Assembly: GCF_005937885.2 (NCBI RefSeq)
Contig: NZ_CP042176.1
Span: forward strand, 62,001-126,000
DNA length: 64,000 nucleotides
Origin: Bradyrhizobium sp. KBS0727
GTDB taxonomy: Bacteria > Pseudomonadota > Alphaproteobacteria > Rhizobiales > Xanthobacteraceae
Direction of reading: 5' to 3'
Numbering within the stretch: the first letter of the stretch is position 1; every line of letters begins with the position of its first letter. The position numbers and the translations under genes are program-made. Below are positions 35,736 to 46,744 of the stretch, piece by piece. The notes under the pieces are model-generated. The model did not search any database. It was not told the DNA's origin and worked only from the letters and a program-made list of their open reading frames with translations.

Positions 35736-36474
35736 ACCCGATCCATCCCGTCGCCAGCGCGTTCGCCAGTTCCGCCTGACCCCTCTGCCGCGCCAGATCG
35801 GCCATTGCAGCGTGATCGTAGGGCACATGCCGGAACGTCACGCGCCATTCACCGCCGATCCCTTCAAGGATCGCGTAGCGCGCGTCCGGCGTGCCGGCCT
35901 CCATGACATGCGGATACGGATGGGTGTCGCGATAACCGGGCGAGCCGACGCTGCCGGGATTGACGATCAGGCGGCCGTCGCGAAGCCGGACCGCGCGGGC
36001 GACATGGGTGTGGGCACAGAGGATCAGCGATTGCGTGATCCCCTTGGCCCGCTCCTCGATCGCGTCGAGCGGCGACATCCGCACGGCGCCGTCGGGCTGC
36101 ACCGTCTCCAGCCAGTAGATCTCGTCATGGTTGGGCGTGGCGTGGCAGAGAAACACCCGGTCGCGAAACACGGCTGTCTTCGGCACCGCGCGCAGCCAGT
36201 CGAGATGACCGGCATCGAGCTGCGCGTGGGCCGGCCGGTCCCATGACCCCATCTTCTCCGGCGGCCGGTCGATCAGATAGCGGTCATGGTTGCCGAGCAC
36301 GTGCACGGCGCCGAGCGCCATCAGGATGTCCATGGTGCGCCGCGCGTCGAGCGGGCCGCTCGCCATGTCGCCGAGGTTGACGATGTCGTCGATACCCTGT
36401 GCGCGAAGATCGGCCAGCACGGCTTCCAGCGCGAGATAGTTTCCGTGCACGTCGGCAATCGCGGCAAAACGCAT
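35734..36474 (-). CDS. Metallophosphoesterase family protein
   Basis: A 246-residue calcineurin-like phosphoesterase. Metal-binding motifs are in order: AAIADVHGN (Asp, His), VNLGDMASG, VLGNHDRYL, LCHATPNHD and CAHTHVARA. VNPGSVGSPGY is typical of the YfcE/MJ0936-like branch, whose members often cleave phosphodiesters. Substrate unknown. Start ATG 36474 (MRFAAIADVHGN) fits the family; ATG 36489 adds five residues. It is convergent with trxA. Confidence 0.9.
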   Translation of the reverse strand: MRFAAIADVHGNYLALEAVLADLRAQGIDDIVNLGDMASGPLDARRTMDILMALGAVHVLGNHDRYLIDRPPEKMGSWDRPAHAQLDAGHLDWLRAVPKTAVFRDRVFLCHATPNHDEIYWLETVQPDGAVRMSPLDAIEERAKGITQSLILCAHTHVARAVRLRDGRLIVNPGSVGSPGYRDTHPYPHVMEAGTPDARYAILEGIGGEWRVTFRHVPYDHAAMADLARQRGQAELANALATGWIG

Positions 36475-36527
36475 GGTGATTCCAGTCATTGAAAGGGCGA
36501 ACGCGCCCCGGGTGCGGCGCCGATATC

Positions 36528-37868
36528 CTATGCAGGCGGCGTGCCGTTCAATGCCAGCACGTGGCCCGCGAGGTAGAGCGAGCCCGTGATCAGGATACGC
36601 GGCGGAATTTCATAGGCGAGGCGCGACAGCGTCTGCAAAGCGGCTTCGATGCTGGCGGCATTCTCCACGCGCATGCCGAGCGCGCGCGCGGCATCCGCCA
36701 GCCGGTCCGGCGGCATCGCGTTGCCGCGGCCGGGAATCGGCACCGTCATGATGTGGCGCGTCAGCCCGGCGAAATTGGCAAGGAAGGCACCGGCATCCTT
36801 GTTCGCCATCATGCCCGCGATCACGACGAGCGGGCGAGACACCCGTTCCTCGAGATCGCCGAGTGCTGCGGCCGTGACGCGGCCGCCCTCGGCATTGTGG
36901 CCGCCGTCGAGCCAGATCTCGCAACCCGGCGGTCCCTGATCGGCCAGCGCGCCCGCGACCAGGCGCTGCATCCGCGCCGGCCATTCGGCGTTGACGATAC
37001 CGGCCTCGAACGCCGGCATCCCGATCTTGAACGCATCGATCGCACGCAAGGTCGCAATCGCGAGCCCGGCATTGTCGAACTGATGCCGCCCGAACAACTT
37101 TGGCGCCGCCAGATCCATCAGGCCGCGCTCGTCCTGATAGACCAGCCGGCCGCGCTCGACGCTGACATGCCATTGCTGGCCGGCCGCGTGCAGCGGCGCG
37201 CGCATGCGGTTAGCCTGCGCTTCGATTACCGCCATCACTTCCGGCGCCTGCTCGGCGCAAACCACCGGCACGTTGCGCTTGATGATGGCGGCCTTCTCGC
37301 CGGCGATCGCGGTCAGCGAATTGCCGAGAAACTCGGTGTGATCCATGCTGACCGGCGCGATGACGGCAGCCAGCGGCGCCTCGATCACATTGGTGGAATC
37401 GAGCCGGCCGCCGAGCCCGACCTCCAGCAACACGACATCGGCCGGATGCCGCGCAAACAGACAAAATGCTGCGGCGGTCTCGATTTCGAAGATCGTGACC
37501 GGCTCGCTTTTGTTGGCCCGCTCGCAATGTTCGAGCGTCCCGCGCAACTCGTCATCGTCCACCAGCACGCCGCCACTGTGGCGACCCAGGCGAAAGCATT
37601 CGTTGATCCGCACCAGATAGGGCGACGTGAAAACGTGGACGCGCAAGCCGGCGGCTTCGAGGATCGCGCGCAGATAGGCGACGGTCGAGCCCTTGCCGTT
37701 GGTGCCCGCGACATGGATGACCGGCGGCAGCCGGCGCTCGGGATGATCGAGCGCCGCCAGCAGCCGGTGCATGCGATCGAGGCTGAGATCGATTTGCCGC
37801 GGATGAAGGGCCGACAGCCGCGCGATCAACTGATCGAGCGGTTGGGATTTGGCGGCAGGCACGTTCAC
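36528..37868 (-). CDS. folC: Bifunctional folylpolyglutamate synthase / dihydrofolate synthase
   Basis: A 446-residue FolC that adds glutamate to dihydropteroate and to folates. The P-loop [19 protein letters not shown] (about 52-70), [13 protein letters not shown], the metal/substrate segment [16 protein letters not shown] and [22 protein letters not shown] are diagnostic, as is [13 protein letters not shown] 37868 overlaps the accD stop (GTGA), so it is coupled to accD as in many proteobacteria. Confidence 0.95.
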   Translation of the reverse strand: MNVPAAKSQPLDQLIARLSALHPRQIDLSLDRMHRLLAALDHPERRLPPVIHVAGTNGKGSTVAYLRAILEAAGLRVHVFTSPYLVRINECFRLGRHSGGVLVDDDELRGTLEHCERANKSEPVTIFEIETAAAFCLFARHPADVVLLEVGLGGRLDSTNVIEAPLAAVIAPVSMDHTEFLGNSLTAIAGEKAAIIKRNVPVVCAEQAPEVMAVIEAQANRMRAPLHAAGQQWHVSVERGRLVYQDERGLMDLAAPKLFGRHQFDNAGLAIATLRAIDAFKIGMPAFEAGIVNAEWPARMQRLVAGALADQGPPGCEIWLDGGHNAEGGRVTAAALGDLEERVSRPLVVIAGMMANKDAGAFLANFAGLTRHIMTVPIPGRGNAMPPDRLADAARALGMRVENAASIEAALQTLSRLAYEIPPRILITGSLYLAGHVLALNGTPPA

Positions 37869-38806
37869 GCGTGGGGGGCGGCCGGCACCGCATCCGGCGC
37901 ATGGACGATCTGGGCCGGATCGGTGACCTGCGGCGTGGGTTTGGAGACCACTTCGATCGCCGGCGATTTGGTCAGCAGGCGGCAGAGCCTGGCCAATGTG
38001 GGACGCATTTCGTGGCGATGCACCACCATGTCGACCATGCCGTGGTCGCGCAGATATTCGGCACGCTGAAAACCTTCGGGCAATTTCTCGCGAATGGTCT
38101 GTTCGATCACGCGCGCGCCGGCGAAACCAATCAGCGCGCCGGGCTCGGCGATCTGCACGTCGCCGAGCATGGCATAGGACGCGGTGACGCCGCCGGTGGT
38201 CGGATTGGTCAGCACCACGATGTAGGGCAGCTTCGCCTCACGCAGCATCTGTACGCCGACGGTACTACGCGGCATCTGCATCAGCGACAGGATACCCTCC
38301 TGCATCCGGGCACCGCCGGAGGCCGCAAACACGATGAACGGCGATTTCTTTTCGACCGCGAGCTCCATCCCGCGCACGATCGCTTCGCCCGCGGCCATGC
38401 CGAGCGAGCCGCCCATGAAATCGAAATCCTGCACGGCGACAACGACACCGGCGCCTTCCAGCTTGCCGTAGCCGACCTTGACGGCGTCGTTCAGCCCGGT
38501 CTTGGCGCGCGCATCCTTGATGCGGTCGGCGTATTTGCGTTCGTCACGGAATTTCAGCGGGTCGGCGGTCACGTCGGGCAGCGCGATGTCGTACCAGGTC
38601 TCGTTGTCGAACACCGATTTCAGCCGCGCCGCCGCGCCCATGCGCATGTGGTAGTTCGAGCCGGGGATCACGAACTGGTTGGCCTCGACGTCCTTGTAGA
38701 AGACGAGCTGCCCGGAATCCGGGCACTTGATCCACAAATTTTCCGGCGTCTCGCGCCGCAGGATGCTGCGGATTTTCGGCCGGACGACATTGGTGAGCCA
38801 ATTCAT
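37865..38806 (-). CDS. accD: Acetyl-CoA carboxylase carboxyltransferase subunit beta
   Basis: A 313-residue AccD, partner of AccA in malonyl-CoA formation. The crotonase-like core is clear ([52 protein letters not shown]). The N-terminal zinc ribbon is degenerate: aligned with E. coli AccD, only the first cysteine remains ([13 protein letters not shown]); the other three positions read Ser, Ile and Ser ([12 protein letters not shown]). Spacing is unchanged, so the fold may persist without metal. It lies between trpA and folC. Confidence 0.96.
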   Translation of the reverse strand: MNWLTNVVRPKIRSILRRETPENLWIKCPDSGQLVFYKDVEANQFVIPGSNYHMRMGAAARLKSVFDNETWYDIALPDVTADPLKFRDERKYADRIKDARAKTGLNDAVKVGYGKLEGAGVVVAVQDFDFMGGSLGMAAGEAIVRGMELAVEKKSPFIVFAASGGARMQEGILSLMQMPRSTVGVQMLREAKLPYIVVLTNPTTGGVTASYAMLGDVQIAEPGALIGFAGARVIEQTIREKLPEGFQRAEYLRDHGMVDMVVHRHEMRPTLARLCRLLTKSPAIEVVSKPTPQVTDPAQIVHAPDAVPAAPHA

Positions 38807-38908
38807 GTTTCGCTCCGAAATGCGGTTGGACGCATCAGTGAGAGTATATGGCGGCCCGGACCGAGCCCGGCAAGCCGCTGATTAACGCCTGTTTCCACGC
38901 AATTGGGC

Positions 38909-39745
38909 TTATTCTGCGGCCTGCTTCGCTCCCCGCACGCCCTGCGCCAGCGCGGCAACGAGGTCGGCAACCGCGGTGACGGTTTTGGAGGTTGCGCGGC
39001 CCTCAGCGTCGAGGCTGCCGCACAAGGCATCGACCAGCGCGGTGCCGACCACGGCGCCATTGGCGTTCTCGGCGATCGCCCGCGCCGCTTCCGGGGTGCG
39101 GATGCCGAAGCCGACACAAACCGGCAGCTTGGTATGCCGCTTGATACGGGTGACGGCTTCGCCGACGACGCCGGAATCGGCGCTGGCGCTGCCGGTGATA
39201 CCGGTGATCGCGACGTAATAGACAAAGCCCGACGTGTTTGCGAGCACCGCGGGCAGGCGCTTGTCGTCGGTGGTCGGCGTCGCCAGGCGGATGAAATTGA
39301 GTCCCGCCTTCATCGCCGGCAGGCAGAGTTCGGTGTCTTCTTCCGGCGGCAGGTCGACGATGATCAAACCGTCGACGCCGGCGGTCTTTGCATCCACCAG
39401 GAATTTATCGACGCCGTAGATATAGATCGGATTGTAATAGCCCATCAGCACCAGCGGCGTGGTGTTGTCGTCCTTGCGGAACGCACGCACCATCTCCAGC
39501 GTCTTCTTCAGGGTCATGCCGGCCTTCAACGCGCGCAAGCCCGCCGCCTGGATCGACGGTCCGTCGGCCATCGGATCGGTAAACGGCATGCCGATCTCGA
39601 TGATGTCGGCGCCGGCCTTCGGCAGCGCCTTGATCACGTCGAGCGACGTCTTCGGATCGGGATCGCCGGCCATCAAAAAGGTAACGAAAGCCGAGCGGCC
39701 CTGCTTGGCGAGTTCGGCAAAGCGTGCGTCGATACGGGTGGTCAT
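38909..39745 (-). CDS. trpA: Tryptophan synthase alpha subunit
   Basis: A 278-residue TrpA that cleaves indoleglycerol phosphate to indole. Catalytic Glu in [16 protein letters not shown] and Asp in [11 protein letters not shown] are present, along with the phosphate-binding [11 protein letters not shown] and [12 protein letters not shown] loops. It follows trpB after a 241-bp gap that holds an inverted repeat element, and precedes accD, the standard alphaproteobacterial order. Confidence 0.97.
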   Translation of the reverse strand: MTTRIDARFAELAKQGRSAFVTFLMAGDPDPKTSLDVIKALPKAGADIIEIGMPFTDPMADGPSIQAAGLRALKAGMTLKKTLEMVRAFRKDDNTTPLVLMGYYNPIYIYGVDKFLVDAKTAGVDGLIIVDLPPEEDTELCLPAMKAGLNFIRLATPTTDDKRLPAVLANTSGFVYYVAITGITGSASADSGVVGEAVTRIKRHTKLPVCVGFGIRTPEAARAIAENANGAVVGTALVDALCGSLDAEGRATSKTVTAVADLVAALAQGVRGAKQAAE

Positions 39746-39798
39746 GGAGCGATACCTGAAATGCTGTGGCTCTTGCCGAGGCCTTCATGCGCGGAGAG

Positions 39799-39954
39799 AC
39801 CCCCACCCCACCCCTCCCCCGCAAGCGGGAGAGGGGGCAGAGCTTGCCGTGTCGATAGTCTGTGCAAAACACCCGGCCGCCATGTAACCGAGACTCGCGC
39901 AACATACTCGGTGGATCCCCTCTCCCGCTTGCGGGGGAGGGTTAGGGTGGGGGT
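39799..39954. repeat. MITE-like inverted repeat between trpB and trpA
   Basis: The left arm (39799-39835: ACCCCCACCCCACCC, then CCCCCGCAAGCGGGAGAGGG) is mirrored by the right arm (39917-39954: CCCCTCTCCCGCTTGCGGGG, then GGGTTAGGGTGGGGGT). The ~80-bp interior is not coding. Only a half copy exists elsewhere in the window (13456-13492). It interrupts the trp operon and could fold into a long mRNA hairpin. Confidence 0.75.
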
Positions 39955-39986
39955 GCTCAATCCGAACTCGATGCCAGTTGCGACCC

Positions 39987-41200
<1,214 letters not shown>

Positions 41201-41204
<4 letters not shown>

Positions 41205-41860
41205 CGGACCATCAGTTCTTCGCTTGAGCGCGCGGCGCGAATAAATTTGAGGATCATCTCGGGATCCTTGTGACCCGGCGACCTCTCGACGCCGGAGGAT
41301 ACGTCAACGCCGCCGGCGCGGGTGACGCGAACGGCCTCCGCGACATTGTCGGGGTTAAGCCCGCCCGAAACCATGAAGGGCAGCTTGAGATCGAGCTTTT
41401 CCAGCACATGCCAGTCGAACACGGCGCCCAGCCCGCCGGGACGGGTGGCGTCCTTTGGCGCGCGGGCGTCGAACAGGATGCGGTCGGCAACCCCGGCAAA
41501 GCCCGGCAGCACGGCGAGGTCGGCGGAGGTCTCGACCGCGATCGCCTTCATGACCGGCAGGCCGAACTTCGCCTTGACGTCGCGCAGCCGCGCGATGGTT
41601 TCCTTGCCGTGCAATTGCAGCAGATCCGGTTGCAGGGTCTCGACGATATTGGAAAGCGTCGCATCGTCGGCATCGACCGTCAGCGCCACCTTGGCGGCCC
41701 GGCCCTTGGCTTGCTTGCCTAGCTCACGCGCGGTTTCGAGGCTGAGGTGCCGCGGCGACGGCGGGAAGAACACGAAACCCACCATGTCGGCGCCAGCCCC
41801 GAGCGCGACGTCGAGCGTCTCGCGCGTGGACAGGCCGCAAATTTTGACAAGCAGGGACAT
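41201..41860 (-). CDS. trpF: Phosphoribosylanthranilate isomerase
   Basis: A 219-residue TIM-barrel isomerase. The N-terminal [16 protein letters not shown] holds the catalytic cysteine, [15 protein letters not shown] follows, and a catalytic Asp lies in [21 protein letters not shown] appears here as [15 protein letters not shown], and [20 protein letters not shown] closes the phosphate site. First gene of trpF-trpB-trpA; the other trp genes are elsewhere. Confidence 0.96.
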
Positions 41861-41926
41861 GGTCTCTCGGGGGCGGATTTCGGGCCGCCATTTTAAGGGC
41901 TTGGAACGGAGCTCAGGGGGCGGGTT

Positions 41927-42319
41927 CTACAACGTCGCGCCCTGCTTGTCTCGCCCGGAAGCCCCGTAAATCCCGCGCTGGGCCGGCGCCGGAAGCTGCT
42001 GCGGCTGGCCCCGGGAAGCCGCCGCCGCAGCCCGCAAATCGGCTGTTTCGGCCCGGGCCCTGCGGGCATCGGCCTCGTATAGACGCGCCGCGCGGCGCCA
42101 GTGGCGCTGCCGGAACCAGGTCGCGACGCCGCCCGCCGCCACCCCCAGAATGGCGACCACAATGATCACCACGAACAGCGGCAGCGTCACCGCGAGCGAG
42201 GGGTTGACGGAATTGAACGGATCGAACGACACCGTCACCAGGTGGCGATTGGCGACCGCGAAGACGATGAAGATGAGACCTAAGGGTATGACGACCAGCG
42301 CCGTGAAAAACTTTCGCAT
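41927..42319 (-). CDS. lapA: LapA-domain (DUF1049) inner-membrane protein
   Basis: A 130-residue protein with two membrane helices (FFTALVVIPLGLIFIVFAVAN and AVTLPLFVVIIVVAILGVAAGGVATWF), followed by a basic amphipathic helix (RQRHWRRAARLYEADARRAR) that faces the cytoplasm. This is the LapA layout; E. coli LapA works with LapB in lipopolysaccharide assembly control. ATG 42319 has GAGAG upstream at good spacing; ATG 42325 adds two residues. It lies between ihfB and trpF, a conserved position. Confidence 0.88.
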   Translation of the reverse strand: MRKFFTALVVIPLGLIFIVFAVANRHLVTVSFDPFNSVNPSLAVTLPLFVVIIVVAILGVAAGGVATWFRQRHWRRAARLYEADARRARAETADLRAAAAASRGQPQQLPAPAQRGIYGASGRDKQGATL

Positions 42320-42456
42320 GACCATCTCTCGTCGTGATGGAGATCGGCGGGCCCAAGTCTCGTAGGGTTCACTCGTAGGCTTCGTCTCGCAGGGTTCGTC
42401 AGGTTCCGCAACACGGCTTCAGATCGTCTGGGCCCCAAGGAAGCTTTACGGGAGCC

Positions 42457-42762
42457 TTACGCGCCGGCCTCCGGCGAGCCCCCGTCGCGGTTCAGCCGCT
42501 CACGCATTTCCTTGCCGGTCTTGAAGAACGGGACGCTCTTCTGGTCGACCGGCACATGCGCGCCGGTACGCGGATTGCGCCCCGCACGCGCCGGACGATG
42601 CTTGACCGAGAAAGCGCCGAACCCGCGCAGCTCGACACGGTCGCCGCGCGCCAAAGCCGCCACGATCTCATCGAGGATCGCGTTCACAATGTTCTCCACA
42701 TCCCGCTGATAGAGATGCGGGTTGTGCTCGGCGATGCGCTGAACAAGCTCGGATTTGATCAT
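42457..42762 (-). CDS. ihfB: Integration host factor subunit beta
   Basis: A 101-residue HU/IHF-fold protein: [59 protein letters not shown] with the DNA-intercalating proline of the beta-arm ([11 protein letters not shown]). It pairs with IhfA to bend DNA sharply. The C-terminal tail after KEMRERLN is slightly longer than in E. coli. It lies between sppA and lapA. Confidence 0.96.
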   Translation of the reverse strand: MIKSELVQRIAEHNPHLYQRDVENIVNAILDEIVAALARGDRVELRGFGAFSVKHRPARAGRNPRTGAHVPVDQKSVPFFKTGKEMRERLNRDGGSPEAGA

Positions 42763-42932
42763 CGAAATTGGGATCCACGGTCGTGCGAGTATCCATTTCC
42801 GTGAAAATGCCTTGAACTGTCAAGACGCTAAATCAATTTAGAGCATCGCGAAATGACGTGACAAACCGTCCGGAAGGGGATTTGGGCGATGCTCGCAATG
42901 CGGGAGAACCGTGCCGGGCGGCTCCCACAGGT

Positions 42933-43913
42933 TCAATTGGAGCCGGCGGGCCGCCACAAGGCCAGCATCCCGTCGAGCCTGAGCTGATCGACCGCCTGCG
43001 CGACGCCGGCCTGCTCGATTTGCCGCGCGACGGAGCCCAGGCCGAGGGCATCGAGCGTAATGGAAGCGGCGGTTCGCAGGAACGTCAGGTCGCCAAACCG
43101 GGGGCTGAGCTTGTAGTCACGCACCGGCAGATCGCTTTTGATCTTCTTTTCGGCGACCAGCCAGGCAACGGCGGCTTTTTCATCGCCAAGCTGATCGATC
43201 AGCTTCAGTTCCACCGCCTGGCGGCCGGTGAAAACACGCCCGTCCGCGACTTTTTCGAGCAACGCGTCGTCCATGCCGCGTCGTTCCTTCACGAGGCCGC
43301 GGAACCAGGCGTAGGAGTCCTTCACCAGCGAGTCGAGAGCGGCACGCGCTTCCGGGCTGGTCGGCTCAAACCCGTTGGGCGCAGCCTTTAGCGGGGAGGA
43401 TTTCACTTCCTCGACCTTGACGCCGACGGTCTTCAGCAGCTCGCTGAAATTCGGGAATTGAAACAGTACGCCGATCGAACCGACCAGCGAACTCTGCTGG
43501 GCGATGATGCGATCGGAGGCCATCGCCGCGATATAGCCGCCGGACGCGGCCAGCCCCTCCACCACCACGACCAGCGGCTTCTTGGCCTTCAGGCGCACCA
43601 GCGCGTCATACAGTTGCTCGGAGCCGGCCGTGGTGCCGCCGGGCGAATTGATATGCACGATGACGGCAGCGGCCTGCGACTTCTCCAGCCGCTCCAGCGC
43701 CTCGACGCGTTCCAGGTCGCTGCGGATCAGCCCCTCGATGTTGATGCGCGCGATCGAGCCCGACGAGGTCAGCGAAGCGCGACCGCCCGGCGTCGCGATC
43801 ACGCCGACGGCGGCGACCGCCGCGATCGCGACCACGGCGGCGAAGACGCGCCAGAAGGTCAGCTTGCGGCGGATTCTGCGGCGATCGACGATCACATCCG
43901 AATCGAGCGACAT
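42933..43913 (-). CDS. sppA: Signal peptide peptidase SppA (S49 family)
   Basis: A 326-residue half-length SppA with one N-terminal membrane helix (about 20-40, FWRVFAAVVAIAAVAAVGVI). The catalytic Ser124 lies in GLAASGGYIAAMASD and the general-base Lys176 in EVKSSPLKAAPNGF. It degrades cleaved signal peptides at the inner membrane. It follows rpsA after a 431-bp repeat-filled spacer. Confidence 0.93.
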   Translation of the reverse strand: MSLDSDVIVDRRRIRRKLTFWRVFAAVVAIAAVAAVGVIATPGGRASLTSSGSIARINIEGLIRSDLERVEALERLEKSQAAAVIVHINSPGGTTAGSEQLYDALVRLKAKKPLVVVVEGLAASGGYIAAMASDRIIAQQSSLVGSIGVLFQFPNFSELLKTVGVKVEEVKSSPLKAAPNGFEPTSPEARAALDSLVKDSYAWFRGLVKERRGMDDALLEKVADGRVFTGRQAVELKLIDQLGDEKAAVAWLVAEKKIKSDLPVRDYKLSPRFGDLTFLRTAASITLDALGLGSVARQIEQAGVAQAVDQLRLDGMLALWRPAGSN

Positions 43914-44290
43914 CGAAATTCTCCTGAAATATCCCGCGCGTTTTGCATCCGCAGCGCTAGCGAACCGTTATCCAGATACATCAATTGCGATGCAATATGA
44001 AGAAAACAAGACCCCTTCGTCTTCCTTCTCCCATCGAAGTCGGATCTATCCGACTTCGACATATTAGGATGCCCAACTCGGGTATACCCGAGTTGGGATG
44101 GGAGAAGGTGGCATAGGCGGCCAAGGCCGCCGTTCTTAAGAACGCCGATGCTTTGCATCGGCTATGGACGCGAAGCGGCAGCGAGACGGATGAGGGGTCT
44201 GTCTCCGCGGATAGAGACCCTCATCCGGCGCTACGCGCCACCTTCTCCCACAAGGGGAGAAGGGAAGATGGCACCACCACTCCCCCCAAA
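43914..44290. repeat. Spacer made of consecutive perfect palindromes
   Basis: No gene is seen between rpsA and sppA. The arms CCTTCTCCCAT (44024-44034) and ATGGGAGAAGG (44098-44108) enclose two palindromes: 44034-44059 (TCGAAGTCGGAT and its complement, 2-base spacer) and a perfect 26-bp palindrome 44072-44097 (CCCAACTCGGGTA half). Then come GGCGGCC/GGCCGCC (44116-44131), GTTCTTAAGAAC (44132-44143) and CGATGC-TTT-GCATCG (44146-44160). A further GGATGAGGG / CCCTCATCC pair and a CTTCTCCC / GGGGAGAAG pair follow to about 44270. Confidence 0.75.
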
Positions 44291-44319
44291 CAAAAAGGCC
44301 CCGGTCGAAACCGGGGCCT
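44291..44319 (-). terminator. Intrinsic terminator of rpsA
   Basis: Read on the minus strand, AGGCCCCGG and CCGGGGCCT form a 9-bp stem around a TTTCGA loop and are followed by TTTTTG. It lies 25 bp after the rpsA stop codon. Confidence 0.9.
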
Positions 44320-44344
44320 GATGGTTGGACAATAAGCCTTACGC

Positions 44345-46045
44345 TTACTTGTCGCGGTTCTTGAGGGCGGTGCCGAGAATGTCGCCCAGCGTCGCTCCCG
44401 AATCGGAGGAGCCGTACTGCGCGATGGCTTCCTTCTCTTCGGCAACTTCCAGCGCCTTGATCGAGACCTGCACCTTGCGGGCCTTCTTGTCGAACTGGAT
44501 CACGCGGGCATCGACCTTCTCGCCGACGGCGAAACGTTCGGCGCGCTGATCGTTGCGATCACGGGCGAGTTCGGAGCGCTTGATGAAGGTGGTGAAGTCG
44601 GTGCCCGAGATCTTCACCTCGATGCCGGCTTCCTTCACTTCGAGCACTTCGCAAGTCACGACCGCGCCCTTCTTGACGTCGCCAGGCTCCGCGAAGGGGT
44701 CGCCTTCGAGCTGCTTGACGCCGAGCGAGATGCGTTCCTTTTCGACATCGACGTCGAGCACCACGGCCTTGACCATGTCGCCCTTCTTGAAGTTGTCGAT
44801 GACCTGTTCGCCCGGAAGCTTCCAGTCGAGGTCGGACAGATGGACCATGCCGTCGACGTCGCCTTCGAGGCCCAAGAAAAGTCCGAACTCGGTCTTGTTC
44901 TTGACTTCGCCTTCGACGGTCGAGCCGACCGGGAACTTCTCGACGAAGACTTCCCAGGGATTGCGCATGGTCTGCTTGAGACCGAGCGAGATACGGCGCT
45001 TGACCGAATCGACTTCGAGAACCTGCACTTCGACTTCCTGCGAGGTCGAAACGATCTTGCCGGGGTGCATGTTCTTCTTGGTCCACGACATTTCCGAGAC
45101 GTGGATCAGGCCTTCGATGCCCGGCTCCAGTTCGACGAACGCGCCGTAGTCGGTGATGTTGGTGACGCGGCCGGTGAAGCGCGCGTTCAGCGGGTACTTC
45201 GCCTCGATGCCCTGCCACGGATCGTCCAGCAACTGCTTCATGCCGAGCGAAATGCGGTGGGTCTCGTGGTTGATCTTGATGATCTTGACCTTCACGGTCT
45301 GGCCGATGGTGAGCACTTCGGTCGGGTGATTGACCCGGCGCCAGGCGATATCGGTGACGTGGAGCAGGCCGTCGATGCCGCCGAGATCAACGAACGCACC
45401 GTAATCGGTGATGTTCTTGACCACGCCGTCGATCACCTGACCCTCTTCGAGGTTCTGCACCAGCTCCTGGCGCTGCTCGGCGCGGGTCTCTTCGAGAACC
45501 GTGCGGCGCGACACCACGATGTTGCCGCGGCGGCGATCCATCTTCAGAATTTGGAACGGCTGCGAGTTGTTCATCAGCGGCGCGACGTCGCGGATCGGCC
45601 GGATGTCGACCTGCGAGCGCGGCAGGAACGCAACGGCACCGTCGAGGTCGACCGTGAAGCCGCCCTTGACCTGGTTGAAGATGACGCCGTGAACCTTCTC
45701 GTTGTTGTTGAAGGCCTTCTCGAGCTTGCCCCAGCTTTCCTCGCGGCGCGCCTTGTCGCGCGACAGCACGGCTTCGCCGAGCGCATTCTCGATCCGGTCG
45801 AGGAATACCTCGACTTCGTCGCCGACCTTGAGATCGCTTTCGCGGCCGGGTCCTGCGAACTCGCGCAGCGCCACGCGGCCTTCGGTCTTCAGGCCGACGT
45901 CGATGACGGCCATGTCCTTTTCAATTGCAACTACCTTGCCCTTGATGACGGAGCTTTCCTGCAAATTGCCGCCGGCGAAGGACTCGTCCAGCATCGCAGC
46001 GAAATCGTCGCGGGTAGGATTATAAGAAGCAGCAGTCGAAGCCAT
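44345..46045 (-). CDS. rpsA: 30S ribosomal protein S1
   Basis: A 566-residue S1 with six S1/OB domains; repeats are recognisable from GKVVAIEKDMAVIDVGLKTEG (about 35), FNQVKGGFTVDLDGAVAFLP, VKNITDYGAFVDLGGIDGLLH, VTNITDYGAFVELEPGIEGL, VKNKTEFGLFLGLEGDVDGM and VLEVKEAGIEVKISG. It delivers mRNA to the 30S subunit. The C-terminus ends in a short charged tail (TLGDILGTALKNRDK). It lies between cmk and sppA, as in most proteobacteria, with the 55-residue secreted peptide gene divergent upstream. Confidence 0.97.
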   Translation of the reverse strand: MASTAASYNPTRDDFAAMLDESFAGGNLQESSVIKGKVVAIEKDMAVIDVGLKTEGRVALREFAGPGRESDLKVGDEVEVFLDRIENALGEAVLSRDKARREESWGKLEKAFNNNEKVHGVIFNQVKGGFTVDLDGAVAFLPRSQVDIRPIRDVAPLMNNSQPFQILKMDRRRGNIVVSRRTVLEETRAEQRQELVQNLEEGQVIDGVVKNITDYGAFVDLGGIDGLLHVTDIAWRRVNHPTEVLTIGQTVKVKIIKINHETHRISLGMKQLLDDPWQGIEAKYPLNARFTGRVTNITDYGAFVELEPGIEGLIHVSEMSWTKKNMHPGKIVSTSQEVEVQVLEVDSVKRRISLGLKQTMRNPWEVFVEKFPVGSTVEGEVKNKTEFGLFLGLEGDVDGMVHLSDLDWKLPGEQVIDNFKKGDMVKAVVLDVDVEKERISLGVKQLEGDPFAEPGDVKKGAVVTCEVLEVKEAGIEVKISGTDFTTFIKRSELARDRNDQRAERFAVGEKVDARVIQFDKKARKVQVSIKALEVAEEKEAIAQYGSSDSGATLGDILGTALKNRDK

Positions 46046-46540
46046 TTGTTCTCCAGATGCGGGGATCGCCGGCCATTCGGGTTAAGGGGCATATCGCGCG
46101 TGAAGTGTCAGGGATCCGCAAACCCTGACGACCGCTGTTTGCGGGAGGCGCAAAAGCGGGCCGGCAGCTTGCCTGCACGTTCGATACGTTGATTTATCCG
46201 GAGCCTGAAATACCGACTTCAAGAACCTGGAGCGGGACATTCCTCCAATGACGGCAGGGGCTAAAACCGCCTGCCGGCCCGCTCGGACAGCCCTGATCTC
46301 ATCGATGGCGGCGCCGGATGGCGTGGATATAGCGCCAAGGCCCATTTTCGGCAAGCTGGAAATGGCCGATTCACGGGCCTTCAAGGCTGCCAGGGATCGG
46401 GCCGCCCGAGCATTAACCGCCTGTTTCAACGGCTTGTTGACCGCATTCCGCAAAAGCCCACGCCCCGGGCTGTTGCGGAACCCGGCCTTAAGCACGGCCC
46501 CACACAATGGCACCGTTATAAAAACAGGGGGAGTACCGCT
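46046..46540. other. 495-bp spacer between rpsA and a small secreted-protein gene
   Basis: Frames of about 100 and 143 codons are open here on the plus and minus strands, but neither has a recognisable domain or a good ribosome binding site, so I call none. A strong hairpin is present: TTCCGCAAAAGCCC (46446-46459) against GGGCTGTTGCGGAA (46467-46480), without a T run. The rpsA promoter and leader must lie in this region. Confidence 0.5.
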
Positions 46541-46708
46541 ATGAAGAGCTTTATCGTGCTGACGGCGATCGCCGTCCTGACCGTCGGAAATGCCATTGCC
46601 GCGATGCCCGGCGCCGCCGGCTCCATGCGCACCATCTCTGCCGACCAGCCGATCGTGAGCATGGCCGAACAGGAACTGCCGTTCGACCGCTACTGGTCCA
46701 AGAATTGA
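46541..46708 (+). CDS. Small secreted protein, 55 residues, unknown function
   Basis: ATG 46541 is preceded by an AGGGGGAG ribosome binding site (46526-46533). The product begins MKSFIVLTAIAVLTVGNAIA, a clean Sec signal peptide with probable cleavage after AIA at residue 20. The mature part is ~35 residues, includes SMRTISADQPIVSMAEQELP and ends in FDRYWSKN. No cysteine is present and I recognise no family. TTGATCAAGAA repeats flank the stop. Being short and monocistronic, it is easily missed by annotation. Confidence 0.7.
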   Translation: MKSFIVLTAIAVLTVGNAIAAMPGAAGSMRTISADQPIVSMAEQELPFDRYWSKN

Positions 46709-46744
46709 TCAAGAATTGATCGGGCACTGATCCCGCGCGGGCGC

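Noticed and set aside
46082..46513. A 143-codon minus-strand frame between rpsA and the small secreted-protein gene
   Set aside because: It has no domain and no ribosome binding site, and a plus-strand frame of similar quality overlaps it; neither is convincing.
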